From the NCBI RefSeq assembly GCF_029945535.1, contig NZ_JAQSCU010000010.1, forward strand, positions 133,290 through 197,289: 64,000 bases of DNA, written 5' to 3'. Shown piece after piece: positions 1-9,300 of the stretch; position 1 is the stretch's first letter; the number at the start of each line of letters is the position of its first letter. The notes below the pieces were generated by a model that was not told the DNA's origin, did not search any database, and saw only the letters and a program-made list of their open reading frames with translations. A program made the position numbers and the translations under genes. This stretch comes from Methylotenera sp. (GTDB lineage: Bacteria; Pseudomonadota; Gammaproteobacteria; Burkholderiales; Methylophilaceae).

Positions 1-3000
1 CGAGCCCAGCGACCGTCACGATCAACCCAGTGACGCCGGTGAACGACGCGCCAGTGGCTACGGCCTATGCCGTTACAGCAGGCGAAGATACGCCAACTAT
101 CGCTGTTAATTTAACAGGCACAGACGTTGACGGTACGATTGCTACGGTTAAAGTGAGCACATTGCCAACCGCATTGCAGGGCGTGTTGTATTTAGCTGAT
201 GGTGTAACACCTGTGACAACTGCTATGAATTTAACTCCAGCTCAAGCGGCGGGTTTGAAATTTGTACCAACACTTAATTTTAATGGTACCGTGACAATTC
301 CATTCACAGTGACTGATAACTTAGGTTTGGTTTCAGTTGCACCCGCAAATGCGGTGATTACAATCACAGCGGTTGATGATGCACCAGTAAATACATTGCC
401 GGCGACCTTTACGACAAATGAAGATACTTCAGTGAAACTTGTTGGTTTATCAATCGCCGATGTAGACGCTGGTGGAAATAATGTCACTGTAACGTTATCA
501 GTTCCAACTGGTATATTAACTGCTGCGACTGCAGGCGGTGTGACTATCACTGGTTCAGGCACAGGTAGCCTACAATTAACAGGTACAGTCGCTAATATCA
601 ATGCTTACTTGGCGACGGTTGCTAACCAGCCAACTTACGTGCCTGTTGCTGATGCTAACGGTAATGTCACATTAACGATGACGACTAACGACAACGGCAA
701 CACAGGAACAGGTGGCCCATTATCTGATGTTGATACAAGCACGATTACAATTACAGCGGTGAACGATGCGCCTGCAGGAGTAGATAAAGCAGTTACCATT
801 AATGAAGATAATACATATACCTTTGCAGCGGCAGATTTTGGATTTACAGATACAAATGACACACCAGCCAATGCGTTGCAATCTGTCATTATTACTACGC
901 TGCCAACTAACGGTACTTTAACTCTAGGCGGAAGCCCAGTATTGGTAGGTGCGATTATTCCAGCAGGTAGCTTAGGCACTTTAATTTTTACACCGGCAGC
1001 CAACGCTAACGGTGCTGCTTATGCTAATTTCACCTTCCAAGTAGTTGACAATGGCGGCACTGCTAACGGTGGTCAAAACACCGACCAAAGCGCGAACACC
1101 GTCACCATTAACGTGACGGCCGTGAACGATACGCCAACAATCACTTCAGCAGCAAGCATTGCTGTAACGGAAGATGTTGCGACTAAGTTAACTGGTTTGA
1201 GCTTCGGTGATGTGGATGCAGGAGGAGGTAGCATTACCGTTACGCTTACTGTTCCAGCAGGCAGCCTCACGGCTATTTCAGGTAGTGGTGTTGTCGTGGG
1301 AGGTACATCTACGGCACTCACATTAACAGGTACATTGGCGTCGATTAACACCTTTGTAAGCACAGGTTCGGGTGTTAGCTACACAACAGCGCTTAATGCT
1401 AACGGCACTGTTACTTTAGCAGTTAACATTAACGATAACGGTAACACTGGTATAGACCCAGGCTTAACTGGCACTGCAACTAATGAGCAAGCGAATCTTA
1501 ACGTTACTCTAAATATTACTGCAGTGAACGACGCTCCAACAGCAAACGTTGATTCAGCGAGCGTCACCGAATCAGGTAATAACGTTGGTGTGTTACAAAA
1601 CAATGCGCTCGATGCATTTGCTGGTACGCCAACAGGGACAGGCAACGTACTCACTAACGATACCGACCCAGACTCTGGTGATACTAAAACGGTTACATTG
1701 GTGAATGGTGTTGTTATCAACGTGACTGATACGGTAGTTGTTGGCACTTATGGTAGTTTGACGATTAAGGCTGATGGTACTTACACTTATACCTTGAATA
1801 ATGCTGACGTTGATACGCAAACCCTGACTCAGGGTCAAGTAGCGCATGACATCTTTACTTACACACTGAAAGATACGGCAGGCTTAACTGGTAGTGCAAA
1901 CTTAGATGTCACTGTTACAGGTACTAACGATAGACCGATCTTAGATTTGAATCCGAGTGCGCCATTAGATGAAGGCGATTACGTGGTTAGTTTCACTGAA
2001 AATGGAACGCCGATTGCAATTGCTGCAGCTGGTATGACCATTACAGACGTGGATGATACCTTTATGGAGTCAGCGACCATCAATCTAACAAATGCCTTTG
2101 CTGGCGATGCGTTGGCAGTTGGAAGTCTACCATCCGGTATTACGGCTTCTGTCGTTGGTAATATCATCACATTAACGGGCCATGCGACTCTTAGCGCATA
2201 CCAAACTGCGATTAAAGCAATTACTTTTGTGAACACTTCTGAAAATCCAGTAGGTGGTGCAGGTAATGAGCGTTATATCGCCGTAACGGTGAATGATGGT
2301 CAAGCGGAAGCTATATCACATGCAACAATCATTACTGTGAATCCAGTGAATGATGTTCCAGTGGCGGTTGGGAGTACTAACACGGCTCCAGAAGATAGCG
2401 CATCAATCACTGTTCAGCTGCAAGGGACGGATGTTGATGGCACCGTTGCAAGCTTTGTATTAACGACCTTGCCTGTGAATGGGGCACTTTACACTGACGC
2501 TGCATTAACAATATTAGCTGTTATAGGTACTAATTATCCAGCAACAGGTAATGCTTTGAACTTCTACTTTAAACCAGCTGCAGATTGGAATGGCACGACT
2601 AGCTTGAATTTTAACGCGGTTGATAACAACGGTGGAGTATCTGCTGCAACAGCAACGGAAACGATCGTTGTTACACCTGTTGATGATGGCCCTCCAGTTG
2701 CGGTAAATGACTCGTTCCAAGCTTTAGTCGGTCAGACGATTACATTCACGCGCGCGCAATTGCTGGCGAATGATAGTTTGCTTGATAATGCAACATTGAC
2801 TGCTACAGGCGGATTGCCAACGGGATTAACGTATAACGCTGCTACGCAAACTTACACATACTCACCGGCTGCGACAGGTACAGGTTCATTTACTTATACT
2901 TTGACAGATCAAGATGGTCAAACAAGTGTGGCTACAGTTAACTTGCAGGCTTTTAATAGCCACGACGATCTGGCTACAGTGAATGAGTCTGCTTTAGCTG

Positions 3001-6000
3001 ATGGTACAGGCGGCGGCGTTAAAGTGACATCAGGGACTTTGTTTACAAATGACTCAGCTGCCCCAGGCCCATTATCTGGTGCAATTACTGCTGTAGCGGC
3101 AGGAGCTAACACCACAATTATTAGCAATACGGCTGTTGGCACTGTGCATACTATCGTGACTAACTATGGTACTTTGGTAGTTGATTATGCGACAGGTAAC
3201 AATGGTACTTACTCTTACACGCTTAACAACAAGGTTGATAACGACACTCAAACTGGTGCAACAAACACTGAGTTTGTGGAGACATTTACCTATACACGTA
3301 CAGGTGGCACGGCTAACTTAGTCGTTTCAATCAAAGATGACGTACCAACTGCAGTAAACGGTACGATTGAAGTCCCACAATCGACTAACGTGACTAACTA
3401 TAATTTAGTCTTGATGCTTGATGTTTCTGGCAGTATGTCTGCTACGAATTCTGGTGGTGGAGTGCGCGTTGTCGATGCCAACGGTAATGTGGCAATTTCT
3501 ACTCGATTAGCCGTCGCTAAGCAGGCTATGGTTGATTTGGTGAGTCGATACTTTGACGAGTCAGCATCTGTATCTGTTAAGTTTGGTGTATTTTCTTCAA
3601 CAGCACAGACAGATAACATTGTTTACACCACTAAAGCTGCGGCAATTGCGGCGATTAATGGATTGGCAAACCTAGCCAGTGGTACCGATTATCAAGATGG
3701 TTTGACCACTATGGTGAGTATGTTTGGTACTGTTGATACTGCTAAGTCAAATATTGGATACTTTATCTCGGATGGTGTACCTACCGAACAAGATACAGTT
3801 AACCCAGCAAATACATCAGGTTATACAGCGTTCTTAGCCGCTAACCCATCAGTTAAATCATATGCGATTGGTATTGGTGGTGGCATTAATAATACTGTAC
3901 CACTCGATGGTATTCATAACGTAGATGCTGATGGTAATAATGTTAAAGACTCAGCTATTTTGGTGAACGACTTAAATGGCTTGTCAGCAGCGTTAACTGC
4001 AACTATTCCAGTCTCGTTTGGTGGTAGTATCGGTTCAAAAACAGCTACTTCATTTGCTGATTTTGGGGCGGATGGCGGACATATTGAATACATCGATATG
4101 TTGCTTGATAGCAATGATGCCGGCACAGTGCCAGATACAGTCGTGCGCTTTACCTATAATGCCACGACAAATCAGATCACTTATGACAATTTCTATCTAA
4201 CTGGTACACATACCACAGTAACGGTAGCTGGTGATTCAATCACGTTAAATGCGGCATTGGGCTTTGTGAAAGGTACTCTTAAATTCACCTTTAGTTCTGG
4301 CGAATATGTGTATTACACTCAAGGTGCTGCTGCGAGTGGAGACCAGTTTGATATTATTTACAAGGTGATTGATAACGATGGAGATACAGCTACAGCTGTT
4401 GAGACTATTAAGATTATTGATGGTAAACCACGTGCTTATGATGACCATGATACTTTGTTGCCAAAAAATACATTCTTTGATGGCAATGTTGTTAGTGGCG
4501 TAAGTACTGATGGTATTAACCAATCTGTAACAGTATTTAGTGCAGGGGCTGGCGCAGATAATGCTGTTGATAATGCCGCAGTGACGTCGATTACCTTTAA
4601 AGGCGTAACGTTTAATTTAACAACGCCAAGTTCAGGCACTTTAGCTGGTGGTACGTATACGATTAATGCCGCTAAAGAATTGAGCTGGACTAGCTCAACT
4701 GATGCAACGAACACTCTGGTTTTTCAAGGTGACGGCTATTATAAATATACCCCGCCATCAACACAGACTACTGCACCAGCTCAACTTGCTTTAGTCACTA
4801 CAAGTTTTAATACAGCTGCTTTAGTTGCTGCAGGAGGTTTGACTATATTAGGTGCAGCAAGAGGCAGCAATTTAAACATTGCGAGTGCTGCAAATATTGA
4901 CTACACAGATACAGGTGTAGGTATTACGGGTGGTAATGCCAATAACCGAGTAGATAACTTAGAAACACTTATTATTAACTTCAACCGAGCTAACTATGCA
5001 CAAGGTGTTCAAAATGTAACGCTTAACATTAATGCGGCTGGCAGTAATTTGGCGGCAGGTTCAGCAGTTGCTGTGAGTGTGTATGATATTTTAGGTAATT
5101 TATTGGGTCAAGTAGCCATTGGAACAGAGGGTTTAGTTGCGTTGCCAGCTAACTGGAGCAATATTGGTAGCATACGTATTGAGCCAAATAGTAATGCATC
5201 GGTGCTCATTGATGGTATTACCTTTAATCCTGTTGTTTTAAATACTACAGCTACCAATATAGCTGATGAAATTATCAGCTATACCATTACCGATACTCAG
5301 GGCAGCACGTCATCAGCCACTTTAGATTTGCATGTGGTGACCAATGAGATTCAGGGTACAGCGGGTGCAGAAACAATCACAGGCACTAATGCTAATGATG
5401 CGATTGCTGGTTTTGCTGGAAATGACATCATCAACGCCGGCGCAGGTAGTGATATTGTTAAAGGCGGCGATGGTGATGACACCATAGATGGCGGAGCAGG
5501 CGACGATCAGCTTTATGGTGATGCAGGTAATGACACTATTACAGGTGGCTTAGGCAATGACCAAATATATGGTGGCGACGGTAATGACAACCTACAAGGT
5601 AACGCAGGTGATGATGTTATTTACGGCGGAGCAGGCGCTGACACTATTATTGGAGGTGCAGGAAAAGATATTATTATCGGTGGCGCAGGTAATGACATCC
5701 TCACTGGTGGTATTGGTGGGGCTGATTCTGAATCTGATACTTTCAAATGGGAGCTTGCCGATAAAGGAGTCAAAGGTGCGCCAGCTAGCGATACTGTGAC
5801 TGACTTTAATGTAGCGGCGGTTTCGTCTGGTGGCGATGCGCTAGACTTACGTGATCTACTCACCAGTGAAAATCATGCTGTTGGTGTAGGTAATTTGGCA
5901 AGTTACTTACATTTTGAAAAGTTGGGAAGTGACACTATTGTTCATGTAAGTTCAAATGGTGAGTATGTGGCAGGCTTTAGTGCAGCAAAAGATGTTCAAA

Positions 6001-6098
6001 CTATCACCCTAACTAATGTAGATTTAGTGACAGGTTTTGCGAACGATCAAGCAATTATTGCTGATTTACTTGCCAAACAAAAACTAATTACTGATTAG
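1..6098 (+). CDS. Giant RTX adhesin, type I secreted (5' partial)
   Basis: The open frame runs in from the left edge; the GTG at 30 is only an internal codon, so at least 2,030 residues of a longer cell-surface or secreted adhesin are seen. Counting from 30: tandem cadherin-like repeats ending in VNDAP-type linkers (1-500), a VCBS-type repeat (about 508-640), further repeats, a vWA domain with MIDAS motif DVSGS (about 1123-1320), eleven GGxGxDxxx calcium-binding nonapeptides (about 1780-1900) and a VCA0849-type type I secretion tail (about 1900-2022). I saw no cysteine, as is usual for this class. No HlyB/HlyD/TolC-type exporter lies in the window. The same tail recurs in the next gene, so the two probably share an exporter. 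Role in attachment or biofilm is inferred from family. Confidence 0.9.
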   Translation, partial: SPATVTINPVTPVNDAPVATAYAVTAGEDTPTIAVNLTGTDVDGTIATVKVSTLPTALQGVLYLADGVTPVTTAMNLTPAQAAGLKFVPTLNFNGTVTIPFTVTDNLGLVSVAPANAVITITAVDDAPVNTLPATFTTNEDTSVKLVGLSIADVDAGGNNVTVTLSVPTGILTAATAGGVTITGSGTGSLQLTGTVANINAYLATVANQPTYVPVADANGNVTLTMTTNDNGNTGTGGPLSDVDTSTITITAVNDAPAGVDKAVTINEDNTYTFAAADFGFTDTNDTPANALQSVIITTLPTNGTLTLGGSPVLVGAIIPAGSLGTLIFTPAANANGAAYANFTFQVVDNGGTANGGQNTDQSANTVTINVTAVNDTPTITSAASIAVTEDVATKLTGLSFGDVDAGGGSITVTLTVPAGSLTAISGSGVVVGGTSTALTLTGTLASINTFVSTGSGVSYTTALNANGTVTLAVNINDNGNTGIDPGLTGTATNEQANLNVTLNITAVNDAPTANVDSASVTESGNNVGVLQNNALDAFAGTPTGTGNVLTNDTDPDSGDTKTVTLVNGVVINVTDTVVVGTYGSLTIKADGTYTYTLNNADVDTQTLTQGQVAHDIFTYTLKDTAGLTGSANLDVTVTGTNDRPILDLNPSAPLDEGDYVVSFTENGTPIAIAAAGMTITDVDDTFMESATINLTNAFAGDALAVGSLPSGITASVVGNIITLTGHATLSAYQTAIKAITFVNTSENPVGGAGNERYIAVTVNDGQAEAISHATIITVNPVNDVPVAVGSTNTAPEDSASITVQLQGTDVDGTVASFVLTTLPVNGALYTDAALTILAVIGTNYPATGNALNFYFKPAADWNGTTSLNFNAVDNNGGVSAATATETIVVTPVDDGPPVAVNDSFQALVGQTITFTRAQLLANDSLLDNATLTATGGLPTGLTYNAATQTYTYSPAATGTGSFTYTLTDQDGQTSVATVNLQAFNSHDDLATVNESALADGTGGGVKVTSGTLFTNDSAAPGPLSGAITAVAAGANTTIISNTAVGTVHTIVTNYGTLVVDYATGNNGTYSYTLNNKVDNDTQTGATNTEFVETFTYTRTGGTANLVVSIKDDVPTAVNGTIEVPQSTNVTNYNLVLMLDVSGSMSATNSGGGVRVVDANGNVAISTRLAVAKQAMVDLVSRYFDESASVSVKFGVFSSTAQTDNIVYTTKAAAIAAINGLANLASGTDYQDGLTTMVSMFGTVDTAKSNIGYFISDGVPTEQDTVNPANTSGYTAFLAANPSVKSYAIGIGGGINNTVPLDGIHNVDADGNNVKDSAILVNDLNGLSAALTATIPVSFGGSIGSKTATSFADFGADGGHIEYIDMLLDSNDAGTVPDTVVRFTYNATTNQITYDNFYLTGTHTTVTVAGDSITLNAALGFVKGTLKFTFSSGEYVYYTQGAAASGDQFDIIYKVIDNDGDTATAVETIKIIDGKPRAYDDHDTLLPKNTFFDGNVVSGVSTDGINQSVTVFSAGAGADNAVDNAAVTSITFKGVTFNLTTPSSGTLAGGTYTINAAKELSWTSSTDATNTLVFQGDGYYKYTPPSTQTTAPAQLALVTTSFNTAALVAAGGLTILGAARGSNLNIASAANIDYTDTGVGITGGNANNRVDNLETLIINFNRANYAQGVQNVTLNINAAGSNLAAGSAVAVSVYDILGNLLGQVAIGTEGLVALPANWSNIGSIRIEPNSNASVLIDGITFNPVVLNTTATNIADEIISYTITDTQGSTSSATLDLHVVTNEIQGTAGAETITGTNANDAIAGFAGNDIINAGAGSDIVKGGDGDDTIDGGAGDDQLYGDAGNDTITGGLGNDQIYGGDGNDNLQGNAGDDVIYGGAGADTIIGGAGKDIIIGGAGNDILTGGIGGADSESDTFKWELADKGVKGAPASDTVTDFNVAAVSSGGDALDLRDLLTSENHAVGVGNLASYLHFEKLGSDTIVHVSSNGEYVAGFSAAKDVQTITLTNVDLVTGFANDQAIIADLLAKQKLITD

Positions 6099-6121
6099 TT
6101 TTACTTAGTGTTTTAAGTCTT

Positions 6122-6151
6122 AAAAAGGCCATGCTTTTGCATGGCCTTTTT
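6122..6151 (+). terminator. Rho-independent terminator after first RTX gene
   Basis: A perfect 13-bp inverted repeat (6122-6134 with 6139-6151) has a TTTT loop, an A-run on the left arm and a T-run on the right, so it can work in both directions. It separates the two RTX genes into different transcripts. Confidence 0.85.
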
Positions 6152-6315
6152 AATTGTAAACAATTGATAAATGACTCCTTGGTTTGATCATTAATTATTG
6201 ATTTTAATAGTGTTTTTTAATTTAGCCACCCATTTGGGTAGGTGTGAGAGCGGTGCTTTGTCGGTATTATTCGACCATAAATAAACCTTAATTTTTATGG
6301 CGAGAGCGAAATATC

Positions 6316-9300
6316 ATGAGCATTTTTTATAGTTATTATTACGGTTGTGGCTATAACCCTTGTGTTGGTTATAAGTATAATTGTTATGAACCTAATGTTG
6401 CTCCCGTTGCAAAAAATGATTGTTTTTCTGGCTGTGAAGATAAGCCGGTAGTTATTTCAGTTGCTAACTTATTAAGTAACGATAGTGATAAAGATCACGA
6501 TAAATTAACCCTTACGAGTGTGCAAGGTGCTTTGAATGGCACGGTATCGTTGGTTAATGGCACTGTGACATTTACGCCAATCGCTAACTATAATGGTCCC
6601 GCGTCATTTACCTATACCGTTTCAGATGGAAATGGTGGTACTAGCACAGCTACAGTCAACCTATCGATTAGCCCTGTGAATGATCGCCCAGATGCTGTGA
6701 ATGACAACATCGCTGTGACGGCTCTAGGCAAGGTGACTATTGATCCAGCAACACTTTTGGCTAACGACCAAGATGTAGATGGCGACAAGTTGACAATTAC
6801 CTCAGTACAATGTGCCACTCACGGTACAGTTGCCTTAGTTAACGGCAAAGTAGTATTTACGCCAGATGCAGGCTACAGTGGTCCAGCTACATTTACTTAT
6901 ACCATCAGCGATGGCAAAGGTGGTTGCGGAAATGCAAGTAGCGATACTGCTACAGTTTGTTTGACTATTCCAAAAGACAACACGGCACCAAATGCGGTAA
7001 ATGATAGCGTGACAGGCCAAGAAGACCGTGCGTTTGTCATCACTATGGCTACATTATTGGCGAATGATACAGATGCAAACGGTGACAAGCTCACTGTTAC
7101 TAGTGTGCAAGCAGGCGTGCACGGCACGGTTGCTATTGTGAGTGGTCAAGTGGTTTTCACACCAGACGCTAATTACAACGGCCCAGCTTCATTTACTTAC
7201 ACCATTTCAGATGGTAAAGGCGGCACTGACACGGCGACAGTCAGCCTGAATATCAACCCAGAAAATGATGCGCCAGATGCTATTAATGATGGCGTTATTA
7301 CAGGTAAGGAAGATACATCTCTTGCCATTAACTTTGCAACTTTACTTGCAAATGATATCGATATTGATGGCGACAAACTCAGCATCACCAGCGTGCAAGC
7401 GGGCGTGCATGGCACGGTTGCGATTGTCAGCGGTCAGGTAGTGTTCACACCAGACGCTAATTACAACGGCCCAGCTTCATTTACTTATACTATTTCAGAT
7501 GGCAACGGCGGTGTTGATACCGCTACCGTTAACTTGAATATTTCTCCTGTAGATGATGCGCCTGTGGTTGGAAACTCCTCGGTTACTGTGTCAGAAGAAG
7601 GTCTTGTTAACGGTATTGTTGATGCTGTGGGTAATCCAACTGACACGACAAATGTCACGGTAGTGACAGGCTCTGTTGCTGTGTCAGATGCAGACTCAGC
7701 AACTTTAGCTGTGACGCTTGTTGCACCTACGGAGCAATATAGCTCGCATGGTACTTTGGTTTCATGGAGCGGGGCAGGGACGAACACTTTGGTGGGAACG
7801 GCAGGCGCTGTCACTGTTGCTACGTTGACTATCAATGACAGTGGTCACTATAACTTTACACTAACAGGTACGCTAGACCATCCTGATATGACATCAGAGG
7901 ATGTGTTAAACCTGCAGTTTGGTGTAAAAGCTTCTGATGGCACATCATCAACTTTAGGCACTATTACGGTAACAGTTGAAGATGATGCGCCTAGCGCCTT
8001 GGCTCAACAGGTCGATTTAGTTGAATCTACTAACGTCAATGTCATGATTGTGCTGGATACATCAGGCAGTATGGCAACAACCGACGGTATTAATGGGCAA
8101 ACGCGTTTACTTACAGCCACTCAGTCTATCGTTAAGCTGTTAGATCAATACGATACTACAAGCAACGTGATGGTGAGATTGGTGACATTCTCTACCAATG
8201 CTTCTGCGCTTGCTAACGAGTGGGTAACCGTAGCTGCGGCTAAATTGTTACTCAATGACATCATAGCGACAGGTGGAACAAATTATGATGAAGCTTTGGG
8301 CGATGCAGCAACTGCTTTTGCAGACCCAGGCAAGCTCACTAATGCGCAAAATGTGAGTTATTTCTTTTCAGATGGCGCCCCTACATATGGCTCAGGCACT
8401 ACGGATGAATTGACGCCAGCAGGTCAAAGCCCAGGAACTCCAGCGGTCAATGGTACAGGCTATGATCAGTCTGGTGCTGATACAGGTATTCAAGTCAGTG
8501 AAGAGCAAGCTTGGAAAGACTTTTTAAGTGCTAACCATGTGAAGTCCTATGCATTAGGCATCGGCTCAGGCATTGCTAACCCAGCTTATCTAGATCCCGT
8601 GGCATACAATGGCCAAGCGCAAACTGACATGAGTGGCCTATTAGTGAACGACTTTAATCAACTAGATGGTGTTTTAGTTAGCTCGATTAAAGAGGTCAAT
8701 GGCCAGCTAATCACTGGCGCATATGGCTTTGGCGCGGATGGTGGTTATGTTGAATCAATCAAAGTAGGTAATGAAACCTATTCATTTAACGCAAATACTG
8801 GTGCTATTACACAAGTAGGTGGTGCATCGACATATACCTATAACGCAACAACGCACGTATTAACTGTTACCACAAGTGTTGGCGGTAAATTCACGGTGGA
8901 CATGGATAATGGCATTTACAGTTACACCCCTGCAAATGGCTCAGCAAACCAGCCAAATGATGTGATTACATTTAAATTGGTGGATGGCGATGGCGACTAT
9001 GCAGCCTCTACCATTACTTTTGTTAAACCATTTGTAAACAACCTGCCAGAAGCAACCAATGATAGTGGCATTACTGGCAATGAAGATACTCCATTAGCCA
9101 TTAATTTTGCGACATTACTGGCTAACGACAAAGATGTTGATGGTGATACGCTCACTATTAGCAGCGTGCAAGCGGGTGAGCATGGCACGGTTGCCATTGT
9201 GAATGGTCAAGTGGTTTTCACGCCTACCGCTCATTACAACGGCCCTGCTTCATTCACTTACACTGTGGCTGATGGAAATGGTGGATTTAATACAGCAACG

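Noticed and set aside
242-5863. Many minus-strand open frames inside the RTX genes
   Set aside because: They arise from the repetitive GC-biased codons of the adhesin and lack starts with ribosome sites.
7069-7500. Possible CRISPR-like array
   Set aside because: The repeats are protein-coding units 288 nt apart in one reading frame, without short spacers.
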